Shown here: one piece after another, positions 49,836 to 60,038 of the stretch | Layout of the letters: each line of letters starts with the position of its first letter | Position numbering within the stretch: position 1 is the first letter of the stretch | Assembly: GCA_963732335.1 (NCBI GenBank) | Contig: CAVSZO010000054.1 | Location: 186,001-250,000 of the forward strand | Reading direction: 5' to 3' | Length of the DNA stretch: 64,000 nt | Source: Desertimonas sp963732335 | GTDB taxonomy: Bacteria > Actinomycetota > Acidimicrobiia > Acidimicrobiales > Ilumatobacteraceae | Notes under the pieces: model-generated | The model's input: only the letters and a program-made list of their open reading frames with translations | The model's database searches: none | Told to the model about the DNA's origin: nothing | Translations under genes and position numbers: made by a program

Positions 49836-50781
49836 TCACCCGTCGGCGACGACCGGAACCCCAGATTGCCGGTGGAGCTCTCGGGCTCGATGCCACTCCG
49901 CGCCGAGCACGCGGTAGCGCTTGCAGTAGGAGAGGTGACAGAGGTACGAGCCGCCGCGCATCACGCGGTTCGTGCCACGCGTCGGGCCCCTGCGGATCCC
50001 GGCGGGGGCTCCTCGCGTAGTAGTCGGCGTCGTACCAGTCGGCACACCATTCCCAGACGTTGCCGGTGACGTTGTAGAGCCCGTACCCGTTGGGCGGGAA
50101 CGCGTCGACGGCGCGGTGCCGGGGTACCCGTCGGCGCGGTGTTCTCGCCGGGGAACCGGCCCTGGAACACGTTCATGCGGTGCTCGCCGTCGGGCTCGAG
50201 GTTGTCGCCCCACGGGAACGCGTTCCGCTCGAGGCCTCCGCGCGGCGTACTCCCACTCCGCTTCGGTCGGGAGGCGGGTGCCCGTCCACGCGCAGTAGGC
50301 GCTGGCGTCGTTCCACGACACGTGGACCACCGGGTGGTCGGCGCGGCCGTCGAGATCGGAGTGCGGGCCATCGGGGCGACGCCAGTCGGCCCCGTACACC
50401 TGCCGCCACCACGGCGCGTTGCCCACCGCACGCGTGTCGGGGAAGTCGTCGGGCAGGAAGCCCGCGAACACGAACGACCACTCGTAACGCTCCGCGTCGG
50501 TGCGATGGCCGGTGGCGTCGACGAACTCGGCGAAGCGGGCGTTGCTCACGGTGTAGGCGTCGACGCAGTGGCCGCACCTCCACGTCGTGCACCGGGCCTT
50601 CGCCGTCGTCGGGATAGGCCCAGACCGAGTCGTCACCCATGGGGAACGTTCCACCGGGAAGGTGCACGAGCGTCGTCGGGGCGGCGCCCGGCGAGGGACG
50701 CGGAGGCGTCGGGTCGACGGCGCTCGACGCCGGCGCCTCGGGATCGTGGGCGCGGCCGGGGACGCAACACGCGTCGGTCAT
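49836..50781 (-). CDS. Formylglycine-generating enzyme (SUMF1/FGE family, frame-broken)
   Basis: This copper-dependent oxidase turns a Cys of sulfatases into formylglycine. From ATG at 50781 (MTDACCVPGRAHDPEAPASS) it has LVHLPGGTFPMGDDSVWAYP, DDGEGPVHDVEV, YTVSNARFAEFVDATGHRTD, AERYEWSFVFAGFLPDDFPD, DHPVVHVSWNDASAYCAWTG, TRLPTEAEWEYAAR, AFPWGDNLEPDGEHRMNVFQ, NGYGLYNVTGNVWEW, and RVMRGGSYLCHLSYCKRYRV with the active-site Cys pair (C-H-x-S-Y-C). A shift near 49895 exposes ARSGIEPESSTGNLGFR, the conserved tail. About 310 residues with six breaks. No classical sulfatase gene is in the window. Confidence 0.87.
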
Positions 50782-50788
50782 GCCGCGC

Positions 50789-51707
50789 TCACGAACGAGC
50801 GAGGTCTTGCAGCAACGTGCGGGTGCGGGTGCGCGATGCCTCGCGGTCGTCGCCGACCGGGAAGATCGCCGCCCACATGTCGGTGGTGCCGGCGGTGAAC
50901 ATCGCTTCGATCTGCGCGGCGACCGCGGCTTCGTCGCCCACGATCGCGGCATCGGCCGGACCCTCGGCACCACCGTGGTCGAGGATGCGGCGGTAGTTGG
51001 GAAGCGCGCCGTAGAAGCCGAACTGCTTCGCCGCGGCTTCACGGGCCTCGTCGACGTTGTCGTGCACCGCGACCGGGAGCCCGGCCACGATGCGCGGCGC
51101 GTGCACGGCCGGCATCTTCGGCTGCCGCCTTGATGAGCGGGGTCACATGCGTCGCGACCGCCTGCGCGTTGGCCATCCAGAGGATGGTGCCGTCGGCGAC
51201 CGCACCGGCGACGCGCAGCAGCCGGCGTCCGAGCGCGGCGACGAGCACCGGCACGGTCACGCCGGCGGCGGTCACCGGAGCACCGAGGCGAACCTCGAAG
51301 TCGTCGCCGACGAACTCGACCGCTTCGCCGTGGAGCAGCTGCGTGAGGATCGTGACGTACTCGTCGGTGTGACGGCCGGCGTTGGCGTAGGAGATCCCGA
51401 ACGAGCCTTCGATCACGACCTCGTGCGAGGGCCCGATCCCGAGCGTGAACCCGTCGCGGCCCATGGCGCTCGCCGCGGCCAACACTCGGTTCGCCATCAG
51501 CGCCGGATGCGACGTGTACGTCTGCAACACCGCGGTGCCCAGCTCCAACGTCGTCGTCGCGCGCCCGGCGATGGCCATGGCCACGAGAGGGTCGCCCGCG
51601 ACCGCGCTCGGGTACCACAGCGAGCTGAAACCCTCTTCTTCGGTCCGCACCGCCTGCTCGACCATCCGGTCGACGGTGGGCGCTCCGCCGTTCAGTCCGA
51701 TCTTCAT
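50789..51707 (-). CDS. LLM-class F420-type oxidoreductase (one frame break)
   Basis: ATG at 51707 starts MKIGLNGGAPTVDRMVEQAV, followed by EEGFSSLWYPSAVAGDPLVA, GTAVLQTYTSHPALMANRVL, AAASAMGRDGFTLGIGPSHE, RHTDEYVTILTQLLHGEAVE, VPVLVAALGRRLLRVAGAVA, and DGTILWMANAQAVATHVTPL. A break near 51120 leads to PRIVAGLPVAVHDNVDEARE and FGFYGALPNYRRILDHGG, ending at 50789. The T-S/T-HP-x-x-MA-x-x-x-L and F-x-LGIGPSH motifs are characteristic of actinobacterial F420-dependent LLM proteins. About 305 residues. Its stop is eight bases before the FGE start, so the two may be cotranscribed. Confidence 0.87.
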
Positions 51708-51721
51708 CGGCTCATCCTACG

Positions 51722-51768
51722 AACCGGCGTCAGCAAACCAGCGATGCGCTGGTCTGGTGACGCCAGTC
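51722..51768. repeat. Palindromic element copy E
   Basis: AACCGGCGTCA (51722-51732) pairs imperfectly with TGACGCCAGTC (51758-51768). Inside is a seven-base hairpin ACCAGCG-ATG-CGCTGGT (51737-51753). It lies between the start of the LLM gene and the end of the CoxL-like gene, downstream of the latter on the minus strand. Confidence 0.75.
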
Positions 51769-51783
51769 GCGGTCGGGTCGCGG

Positions 51784-54167
51784 TCAGGTGGTGGGTCCGG
51801 CGGCGCCCGCCGACTGGACCAGCGCGAAGATGTCGTTGGGGCCGAGCGGCGTCCTCGTGACCCGGACGCCGAGGTGGCGCGAGGGCGTCGCCCACCGCGT
51901 TGGCGACGCGCCGCGTGCGAGCCGATCGCGCCGCCCTCGCCCATGCCCTTGAACCCGCCGGGGTTGGTCGTGGACTCGCGTCTCGATGTGGCCGACCTCG
52001 ATGTCGGGGACCTCGGTCGTCGTGGGCAGCAGGTAGTCCATGAACGTCGTCGTGAGCGGGTTGCCGTCGTCGTCGTAGACGAAGTCCTCGAGGAGCACGC
52101 CGCCGATGCCCTGCACCACGCCGCCGAAGATCTGGCCTTCGACGATCGTCGGGTTGATCATGCGGCCGCAGTCCTCGGACACGATGTAGCGCAGGACCGC
52201 GCGGCATCCACGTGTCGGCGTCGATCTCGACGACGCAGACGTGGGTGGCGTTGGACCACGTCGGGAAGCGCGTTGGGCTGGAACCGCACCGTGGCCTCGA
52301 GCCCGGCGTCGAGCTCGGGCGGCAGCGTGCTCGGCGGTCGCGTAGACGACCTGCGCGACCTCCCGCAGCGTCATCGACCTGGCTCGGCGTGCCCCTGCAC
52401 CGAGACCGACGCCGTCGCGCGATCTCGAGGTCGTCGGGCGCGCTTCCATCTGGTGGGCGGCGATCGGCGAGCACCTTGTCGCGCACCGCCGCGGCCGCCG
52501 GCGCGCGCGGCGCCGCCGGCGATCGACCGCCGTGCGGCTGCCGCCGGTGCCCGGCCCGTACGGCGTGGACTGCGTGTCGGCCTGGACGACGGTGACGTCG
52601 TCGTAGTCGACGCCGAGGGTGTCGGCCACGACCTGGGCCATCGTGGTCTCGACGCTCTGGCCGTGCGACGTGGTGCCGAGGTAGGCGACGACCCTGCCGC
52701 TCGACTCGACGCGCACCGTGGCGCCCTCGGTGTGCAGCGTGGCGCCGGCCATCGAGGTCGGCTCGACGTACACGCTGAACCCGACGCCGAGGTAGCGGCC
52801 CTCGGCGCGGGCCTCGGCCTGCTCGCTTGCGGAACGCGTCGTAGTCGAGCATCTCGAGCGCCTGCTCGAGCGTCTCGAGCGGCGTGATCTCGGCGAACTC
52901 CTGCGCCGGCCGGGGACGGTGAACGGCAGGTCGGCGTCGCCGCAAGCAGGTTCTTGCGGCGCAGCTCGACGGGATCGAGCCCGATCTCGCGGGCGGCGAG
53001 TCGATCGCCATCTCCCGCGCCGTCGTCTCGAACATCCACGGGCCGCGGTACGCGCCCTTGCCCATGGTGTTGGTCCACACCATCGACATCGAGAAGCCCG
53101 AGCCGCGGGATCTTGTACGGGCCGGGCAGCAGCGCCGGGTTCATCGACCGCGGGGCACGCGGGGTAGGCGCCGACGTCGGCCGACGTGCTCGAAGGTGAT
53201 CGCCTGGATGATGCCGTCGGTCGTCGATGGCCATGCGCGACCTTGCCCGACTCGTTGCGGGAGTGCGGCGCCGGCGATCAGGTTCTCGCGGCGGTCCTCG
53301 ATCCACTTCACCGGGCGGCCGAGCAGCCGCGACGGCGAGCACCACCGCGCACTCCTCGCGGAACACGAACATCTTCTGGCCGAACCCGCCGCCGACGTCG
53401 CGCGGCGTCGACGGTGATGTCGCCTCGGGGATCGTCGAGATAGCGGGCGAAGAAGTTGCGGGTCTCGTGCACCGCTCTGGCTCGAGCAGACGATGTCGAT
53501 CTCGTCGCGCCCGGCGTCCACGACGGCGATGATGCCCCGGGTCTCCATCGGCACGCAGATGTAGCGGTTCTGCTCGATCGTCGGACTCCACGACGTGCGC
53601 GGCGGCTGCGAACGCCTCGTCGAGGTCGGCCGGAGATCGGCATGAACGGCATCGCCGACCATGGCGTTGGACTGGAGACCCCAGGCGCCGTGCACGAGGT
53701 GCTCGGTGTCGGCGGCCGCGGTGCGGTAGTCGACGACCGCCTGCGTCGGGCTCGAGCTCGACCTCGATCAGGTCGCACGCGTCCTCGGCCGACGTACCGG
53801 CTCTCGGCGACCACGAGCGCGATCGGGTCGCCGACGTAGCGCACGTCGCCGATCGCGAGCGGCGGCGGCACCGAGCAGCTCCTCGCCGAGCATGGCGTGC
53901 CACGCCTCGCCGAAGCGACCGTCGAAGTCCTGCCACGTGAACACGCCGACGACACCGGGCAGCGGCCTTGGCCGCGCTGGTGTCGATGCTCGTGATCGTG
54001 GCCGGCGGCGACCTCGCTGCGCAGGAACGCGGCGTGCAGCATGCCGCGGAGCGACGACGTCGTCGACGTACTGCCCGTGACCGGTGAGGAGCCGGCGGAT
54101 CCTCCTTGCGGGTGACCGACTGTCCGATGAAGCGGGCGGCGGGCCGGGGCGTCGTGGTCTCGGTCAT
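51784..54167 (-). CDS. Xanthine dehydrogenase/CO dehydrogenase-type molybdopterin-binding large subunit (frame-broken)
   Basis: ATG at 54167 gives MTETTTPRPAARFIGQSVTR. Later blocks are GQYVDDVVAPGMLHAAFLRS, IGDVRYVGDPIALVVAESRY, YICVPMETRGIIAVVDAGRD, RDVGGGFGQKMFVFREECAV (the GGxFGxK cofactor motif), NTMGKGAYRGPWMFETTARE, IPLETLEQALEML-like text, SHGQSVETTMAQVVADTLGV, QADTQSTPYGPGTGGSR, RYIVSEDCGRMINPTIVEGQ, IFGGVVQGIGGVLLEDFVYD, and FMDYLLPTTTEVPDIEV. The active-site loop AYRGPW is not the form I CO dehydrogenase AYRCSFR, so CO oxidation is unlikely. About 795 residues with 15 or more breaks. No FAD or 2Fe-2S subunit gene is adjacent. Confidence 0.87.
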
Positions 54168-54211
54168 TTCGACAGCGTACGATGCCCCGCGAATGACGGG
54201 CAACGCGAGGC

Positions 54212-54965
54212 ATGCGGGCCAGGATCGCGATCGTCACCGGCGCCGCGCTCGGGATCGGGCGGGCAACCGCGATCCGGCTCGCGGCCGACGGTGCCCACGT
54301 CGTCGCGTGCGACGTGAACGAGGACGGGCTCGCGGCAACCGCCGCCGCGATCGCCGGCGCTGGCGGCGCGGTGTCGGCGATGCGGGCCGACGTGTCCAAG
54401 CAGGCCGACGTCGACGCCGTCGTCGGCGAGGCCACGGGCAACGGGCCGGTCACGATCCTGGCGAACGTCGCGGGGGTCGCCGACTACTTCCTGCCCGTCG
54501 GCGAGCTCGACGACGAGACGTGGGACCGCATCATCGCGATCAACCTCACGGGCTGCATGCGGTTCGCCCGGGCGGTGGTGCCACTCATGGAGGACGCCGG
54601 TGCGGGCTCGATCACCAACATCGGTTCGGTCGCGGCGTTGGGTGGCGGGGGCGGCGGCACGGCGTACACCGCGGCGAAGCACGGCCTGATCGGCCTCACC
54701 AAGTCGATCGCGTTCCTCTACGGCCCGCGCGGCATCCGCTGCAACGCGGTCTGTCCCGGCGGCGTGTCCACCACGATCGCGGAGACCAGCGGCTACCCGA
54801 AGGTCGAGTGGGCGGGCGAGCGCCTGATGGCGTCGTTCGCGCTCAGCCAGCGGCTTGGCGGAGCCCGAGGAGATCGCCGGGCTCATCTCGTTCCTCTCCT
54901 CCGCGGAGGGCGCCAACCTGAACGGCGCGGTCATCGCCTCCGACGGCGGCTGGTCGGCGGCGTAG
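54212..54965 (+). CDS. Short-chain dehydrogenase/reductase (one frame break)
   Basis: ATG at 54212 starts MRARIAIVTGAALGIGRATA (TGxxxGIG), with VVACDVNEDGLA (acidic residue favours NAD), ILANVAGVADYFLPVGELDD, DRIIAINLTGCMRFARAVVP, SITNIGSVAALGGGG (catalytic Ser) and TAYTAAKHGLIGLTKSIAFL (YxxxK), then GIRCNAVCPGGVSTTIAETS. A break near 54860 leads to PEEIAGLISFLSSAEGANLN and GAVIASDGGWSAA. About 250 residues, a classical FabG-like SDR. Divergent from the CoxL-like gene 45 bases away; copy F of the palindrome follows. Confidence 0.88.
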
Positions 54966-54982
54966 GTCGCTCCGACCACGAT

Positions 54983-55033
54983 CCAACTGGCGTCAATACG
55001 CCTCGTATAGCGAGGTCTGCTGACGCAGGTTGG
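54983..55033. repeat. Palindromic element copy F
   Basis: CCAACTGGCGTCA (54983-54995) and TGACGCAGGTTGG (55021-55033) are arms with two mismatches. The inner hairpin CCTCG-TATAG-CGAGG (55001-55015) differs from copy D by two bases. It lies between two convergent genes (stops at 54965 and 55055). Confidence 0.8.
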
Positions 55034-55054
55034 TTGTTGGTCGGCGGGCGGGAG

Positions 55055-55246
55055 TCAGTCGACGATCGAGATGGCCTGCTCGGGGCAGTTGTCGACGCCG
55101 AGCCGCGCCTTGGCCTCGAACTCCGGCGGAACCTCCTCCTGAAGCAACATGCTGTGACCCTCGTCGTCGGGCTCGAAGACCTCCGGCGCCAGTGCGTAGC
55201 AACGCCCGTGCCCGGTACACCGTTCGTCGTCGATCTTGATCCTCAT
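55055..55246 (-). CDS. 3Fe-4S ferredoxin (P450-type), intact
   Basis: A 63-residue protein, MRIKIDDERCTGHGRCYALA to the end DNCPEQAISIVD. Cys10, Cys16 and Cys54 with His13 in place of the usual middle Cys (CxxHxxC...CP) define single-cluster 3Fe-4S ferredoxins that pass electrons to cytochromes P450 or related oxygenases. It sits 18 bases after the amidohydrolase stop on the same strand. No P450 or ferredoxin reductase is in the window, so its partner must be elsewhere. Confidence 0.92.
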   Translation of the reverse strand: MRIKIDDERCTGHGRCYALAPEVFEPDDEGHSMLLQEEVPPEFEAKARLGVDNCPEQAISIVD

Positions 55247-55264
55247 GGTCGTGTACCTCCGGGG

Positions 55265-56427
55265 TCAGGCGTGGTCGAGATGAAAGTAACGCACCGCGTT
55301 GTCGCACACGATCTTCTGCCGCTCGTCGTCGGGGATCTCGGCGAATTGCTCGTCGATCACCTTGCGCGAGTTCGGCCAGTCGCACTGCACGTGCGGGAAG
55401 TCGGTCGACCACTGGATGCGGTCGACGCCGATGTCGTGGCGGACCTTCAACCCGAAGCGGTCGATCTGGAAGCCCCAGTTGAAGTGGTGCCCGACGTACC
55501 AGCTCGGCGGGTGCGGGAGGTCGAGGCCCGACCAGAACTTGTGCGCGCGCGTAGTTCTCGTCGGCGTCCTCCATGAATTCGGGTATCCAACCCACCTGCG
55601 TCTCGGCGAAGAAGAACTGCAACTCCGGCACCCGTTCGAACACGCCCGACGTGATCAGCTGGTTGGCGACGAAGCCGTGTGACGCCACCTTGCTCAACAT
55701 CGCGTTGATCGGGGCGAAGTTCATGAGCGACTCGCCCGTCTTCGCCGCCTCCTGCATCCGGATCGCCATCTCCGCGGCGGCGCCGCCGCCGAAGCTCACG
55801 TGCGCGGTGATCGGCACGTCGAGCTCGACCGCCAGCTTCCAGAAGCGCTCGTCGACGTCGAGATCAGGCGTGCCCGAACCGTTCGGCCAGCGTGCAGCAC
55901 GACACCGCGGATGCCCGGCATGGTGGAGACCCGGCGCAACTCGTCGGTCGCGTCGTCGATGTTCGTGGCCGGGAGGATGGCGAGCCCGAGCAACCGATCG
56001 CGGTCGACGGCGGTGAACTCCTGCGACAGCCAGTCGTTGTACCCGCGCGATCGCCACGTAGGCCTCGGCGGGCAACGCGCCGGTGTCGAGCGTGCGCTGC
56101 CCGGAGACCGCCGGGAACAGGATCTCGGCGTCGATGCCGTCCTCGTCCATCTCGCGGACGCGCTGCTGCACCGTCGCCCGCGCCGACCAGGCCGTCGGCG
56201 TAGGAGATCCCCGACACCTTGAGGTTCTCGAAGCCGCGCCCGGCGGAGAAGTTCAACCCGAGCGGGACCGGGTTTTCCTTGCCCGGCATCAGCCACGCGT
56301 CGCCGCCATTGGGCAGCTTCACCACCTTGGGCGCGTAGTCCTGGAACTCCGGGTCGACGAAGGGCCGCCACGAATCGGGCGGCACCTCGAGATGCGAGTC
56401 GGTGGAGACGATCTCGTAGTCGCGCAC
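55265..56427 (-). CDS. Amidohydrolase, PF04909 (ACMSD-like) TIM barrel (frame-broken)
   Basis: From ATG at 56427: MRDYEIVSTDSHLEVPPDSW (the S-D-x-H metal motif), QDYAPKVVKLPNGGDAWLMP, VREMDEDGIDAEILFPAVSG, WLSQEFTAVDRDRLLGLAIL, STMPGIRGVVLH, DERFWKLAVELDVPITAHVS (metal His), GWIPEFMEDADENY, KFWSGLDLPHPPSWYVGHHF, RIQWSTDFPHVQCDWPNSRK (catalytic Asp in STDFPH) and VCDNAVRYFHLDHA. The family decarboxylates or hydrolyses ring-derived acids, and actinobacterial members cluster with aromatic or terpenoid catabolism. About 388 residues; breaks near 56190, 56055, 55870 and 55555. Upstream of the ferredoxin on the same strand. Confidence 0.85.
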
Positions 56428-56524
56428 GTCACCTAACTCCTGCGCTCTTGACCGCAGACGCGGCGGAGTGTACGCCGTACGGGATGGACCGGGCTACGGT
56501 GCCTCGGCCACGTCAAGGAGGCCC

Positions 56525-57608
56525 ATGATGCGCGCAGCAGTCCTTCACGAGTGCCCGGGTTGGCTCGACATCACCGATCTCGAAGTGGGATCGATCGGAC
56601 CCCACGAGGTGTTGGTGCACACGAACGCCGCGGGCCTGTGCCACAGCGACCTGCACTGCATCGAGGGCACGCTGCCGATCGGTGTGCCGACGGTGTTGGG
56701 ACACGAGTCGTCGGGTGTCGTCGAGGCCGTCGGGTCCGATGTCACCGACTTCCGCCCCGGCGACGAGGTGATCGCGTGCACCTCCGCTGCGTGCGGATTG
56801 TGCCCGACCTGCACCACCGGTCGTCCGCACATGTGCCAGAACCGGCCCACCCGCACCACCGGCCTCGGCCCGGCGCTGTCCGAGAACGGCGTCCCGGTCG
56901 ACCAGTTCGCGGGCGTCGGCGGATTCGCCGAGCAGATGCTCCTTCCCGAGCAGGCGCTGTTGAAGATCGACGACAAGGTGCCGGTCGACGTCGCCGCGCT
57001 CGTGGGTTGCGCGGTCACCACCGGTCTCGGCGCGGTGTTCAACACCGCGAAGGTTCCGCCCGGCGCGACGGTCGCGGTCATCGGGTGCGGTGGTATCGGC
57101 TTGAACGTCGTGCAGGGCGCGGTCGTCGCCGGTGCCGCGCGTGATCGCGGTCGACGTCGCCGCCGAGAAGCTCGACCGCGCGCGTACGTTCGGCGCCACC
57201 GACACCGTGGACGCGACGGCCGGCGATCCGGTGGGCCAGGTGCAGGAGCTCACGCGCGGTGGTGTCGAGTACTCCTTCGAAGCCCTCGGCCGAAAGGCGA
57301 CGAGCGAGCAGGCCTTCGGGATGCTGGCGGCGGGCGGCACGGCCACGATCATCGGCCTGTCTCCCGTGGGCACGATGTTCGAGCTCCCGGCGCTCGACTT
57401 CCTCCGGGAGAAGAAGATCCAGGGCTCGATCATGGGGTCGAACCGCTTCCGCATCGACATGCCGTACTACCTCGACCTGTACCGCCAAGGTCGGATCAAG
57501 CTCGACGAGCTGATCTCGGAACGCATCAAGCTCGACGAGATCAACGACGGCTACAAGACGCTCCAAGCGGGAACCGGCGCCCGCAGCGTGATCGTGTTCG
57601 ACACGTGA
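56525..57608 (+). CDS. Zinc-dependent alcohol dehydrogenase, MDR family (one frame break)
   Basis: A strong AAGGAGG site precedes ATG at 56525. The catalytic zinc ligands are Cys in GLCHSDLHCIEG, His-Glu in PTVLGHESSGVVEAVGSDVT and Cys in VGCAVTTGLG. The structural zinc is bound by ACGLCPTCTTGRPHMCQNRP. The Rossmann motif is VAVIGCGGIGLNVVQGA, and IAVDVAAEKLDRARTFGATD after a break near 57139 has the Asp that selects NAD. The insert between the two zinc sites and SEQAFGMLAAGGTATIIGLS complete the family pattern. About 360 residues. Its stop overlaps the start of the enoyl-CoA hydratase gene by four bases (GTGA). Confidence 0.9.
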
Positions 57609-58424
57609 CCGCGGCTGATCCGTACGACGCGTACCCGAGTCTCACGTTCGAGCGCCCGGAGCCGGGGATCCTCGAGATCGTGCTCGACGGCCCGGGACTC
57701 AACTCGGTCGGCCACCAGGGCGCACCGCGATCTCGCCGACGTGTGGCTGACCGTCGACCGCGATCCCGACACGCGCGTCGCGCTCATCCGCGGCGCGGGC
57801 AGGGGGTTCTCGTCGGGCGGGAGCTTCGAGCTGCTCGCAGGACCTCGCGACCGACTACGCAGTGCGCACGCGCGTCATGCGCGAGGCGCGCGACATCGTC
57901 TACAACGTCATCAACTGCTCGAAGCCGATCGTCTCGGCCGTGCACGGGCCCGCGGTCGGCGCCGGCCTCGTCGTCGGCGCATGCTCGCCGACGTGTCGGT
58001 CGTCGGCCGCACGGCGCGGATCATCGACGGCCACACCAAGATCGGCGTCGCCGCCGGCGACCACGCCGCGATCTGCTGGCCGCTGCTGTGCGGCATGGCC
58101 AAGGCGAAGTACTACCTGCTCACCTGCGAGACGCTCACCGGCGAGGAGGCCGAGCGCATCGGCCTCGTGTCGCTGTGCGTCGACGACGACCAGGTGCTCG
58201 AACGGGCGCTGCGAGGTCGCCCGCACGCTCGCCGGCGGCGCGCAGAGCGCGATCCGCTGGACGAAGTGGGCGCTCAACAACTGGTACCGGGCGATGGGCC
58301 GCAGCGTTCGACGCGTCGCTGGCGCTCGAGTTCTACGGCTTCGGCGGTCCCGGACGCGGTCGAGGGGCTCACGGCCGTGCGCGACAAGCGCGACCCCGAC
58401 TTCACCGGGCCGACGAGCGAATGA
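57605..58424 (+). CDS. Enoyl-CoA hydratase/isomerase (frame-broken)
   Basis: GTG at 57605 overlaps the alcohol dehydrogenase stop. VTAADPYDAYPSLTFERPEP, GILEIVLDGPGLNSVG, DTRVALIRGAGRGFSSGGSF (first oxyanion hole), PIVSAVHGPAVGAGLVVG (second), DVSVVGRTARIIDGHTKIGV, AAGDHAAICWPLLCGMAKAK, EEAERIGLVSLCVDDDQVLE, and SAIRWTKWALNNWYRAMG give a crotonase fold. The catalytic position equivalent to Glu164 falls in AAGDHAAICW and is not an obvious Glu, so hydratase activity should not be assumed. About 270 residues; five or six breaks. Confidence 0.82.
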
Positions 58425-58430
58425 ACCCGC

Positions 58431-59180
58431 TCAGCTCATCGTGAGGCCGCCGTTGACCGACACCGTCTGACCGGTCATGTAGGCGGCATCGTCGGTCACG
58501 AGGAACGCGACCACACCGGCGATGTCCTCGGGCTGGCCTTCGCGGCGCAAGGGGATCGACCTCGCCAGCGCGGCGCGGAGACCGGTCGTGCTGTCGTCGC
58601 CCAGCTGCGCGAGCAGGTCGGTGTTCGTCGGGCCCGGGCACACGCAGTTGACCGTGATGCCGTAGCGCGCCATCTCGCGGGCCAGCGTCTTGGTGAACGC
58701 GATGACGCCACCTTTGGTGGCCGAGTAGACGGCTTCGCCGGTCGAGCCGACTCTGCCCGCGTCCGATCCGAGGTTCACGATGCGGCCACGCGCGTTCGGG
58801 ATCATGTGGGTGGCGAGGACCGCGTGGCAGCACACGATCTGGCCCTTGAGGTTCACGTCCCAGAGGCGATCCCATGTCTCCTCGGTGGACTCCATGAACG
58901 GTTCGATCACGTCGATGCCGGCGTTGTTCACCAGGATGTCGATCGGGCCGAGGTCGTCGCCGATGTGCGTGACCGCGGCGACGACCGCGGCGCGGTCCGA
59001 CACGTCGAGCTCCACGCTGATGCTCGGCGTCGGGAGCGACTTCGCCGTCTCCTTCGCGGCATCCTCGTCGATGTCGCACACCGCGACCGACGCACCGAGC
59101 CCGGCGAGGCGGCCGGCGACGGCCGCGCCGATGCCCCGAGCGGCACCCGTCACCATGGCCACGCGCCCGTCGAGCGTCAC
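58431..59180 (-). CDS. Short-chain dehydrogenase/reductase (FabG-like), intact
   Basis: A 249-residue classical SDR: VAMVTGAARGIGAAVAGRLA (TGxxxGIG), VAVCDIDEDAAKE (Asp favours NAD), ILVNNAGIDVIEPF (NNAG), IVNLGSDAGRVGSTGEAVYS with ATKGGVIAFTKTLAREMARY (Ser and YxxxK), VNCVCPGPTNTDLL and AYMTGQTVSVNGGLTMS. This is the 3-hydroxyacyl-CoA dehydrogenase-like subgroup often found with enoyl-CoA hydratases. GTG at 59180 overlaps the stop of the upstream hydratase gene by four bases, so the pair is translationally coupled. Confidence 0.92.
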   Translation of the reverse strand: MTLDGRVAMVTGAARGIGAAVAGRLAGLGASVAVCDIDEDAAKETAKSLPTPSISVELDVSDRAAVVAAVTHIGDDLGPIDILVNNAGIDVIEPFMESTEETWDRLWDVNLKGQIVCCHAVLATHMIPNARGRIVNLGSDAGRVGSTGEAVYSATKGGVIAFTKTLAREMARYGITVNCVCPGPTNTDLLAQLGDDSTTGLRAALARSIPLRREGQPEDIAGVVAFLVTDDAAYMTGQTVSVNGGLTMS

Positions 59181-59984
59181 GTCAACTCCTCTCCGCGCCG
59201 CGGGAGCGGGCGAAAGTTCGGTGGGCGCTTCTCGACGTAGGAGTCGACGCCCTCACGGAAGTCGGCCCGGCGCTCGGGCGCCGCCACCATCGCGGTCGCC
59301 TCCGCCAGCGACTCCCCCGGCGTGCGGTGCCAGTCGGCCGCGACCTGCGCCTTGATCGCCGCCATCGCGACCGGCGAGCAGTTCTCCGCGAGGTCCTGTG
59401 CGTACGCGACCGCGGCCGGGAACAGCTCCTCCGCCAGATACGACGCGATTGACCAGCCCGAGATCGAGCGCCTCCTGGGCGTCGATCACGCGACCCGACA
59501 GCAGGAGGTCCATCGCGTTGCCGACGCCCACGAGGCGCGGCAGCAACCACGACGCGCCGAACTCGGCGGGGAGCCCACGGCGGGTGAACGACGTGGTCAT
59601 CCTCACTCCCGACGCTACGAACCGCACGTCGGACAGCAGTGCGACCACGAGCCCGATACCGGCGCACGCGCCGTTGATCGCCGCCACCACCGGCTTGCGC
59701 AGCACGCCCAGGTCGGTGAGCGGGCGGCGCGCGACGATCTCACCGGCGGCCTTCGAGGTCTCGGCCAGAAATTCCATGTCCATGCCCGGGCAGAAGCCGC
59801 GCCCCGAGCCGGTGATCACGACCGCCCGCACCTCGGGGTCGTCGTCGGCGCGGTCGACGAGCTCGAAGAACGTCGAGTGCATCGGCCACGTCCACACGTT
59901 CATCCGTTCGGGACGGTTCAGCGTGATCGTGGCGACACCGTCGGCGACACGCCAGAGCACGTCGTCGTCGTGGGCGTCGGGCAT
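59177..59984 (-). CDS. Enoyl-CoA hydratase/isomerase (one frame break)
   Basis: ATG at 59984 begins MPDAHDDDVLWRVADGVATI, then TLNRPERMNVWTWPMHSTFF, VRAVVITGSGRGFCPGMDME (oxyanion hole 1), KPVVAAINGACAGIGLVVAL (oxyanion hole 2), VRMTTSFTRRGLPAEFGASW (Glu of GLPAEFGASW at the catalytic position) and GNAMDLLLSGRVIDAQEALD. After a break near 59448 it continues YLAEELFPAAVAYAQDLAEN, CSPVAMAAIKAQVAADWHRT and EGVDSYVEKRPPNFRPLPRR. About 270 residues, a normal crotonase with the catalytic acid present. Operonic with the SDR downstream. Confidence 0.9.
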
Positions 59985-60038
59985 CGGGGAACCGTATGCT
60001 CCTGCTTCTCGGCCGGGCAACGCGACGCGGGGAACTCG

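Noticed and set aside
51784..54167. Annotation as aerobic CO dehydrogenase
   Set aside because: The active-site loop reads AYRGPW, not the AYRCSFR of form I enzymes, and no small or medium subunits adjoin it.
57605..58424. Confident naming of the crotonase as enoyl-CoA hydratase
   Set aside because: The fold is clear but the catalytic Glu position is not, so only the superfamily is claimed.
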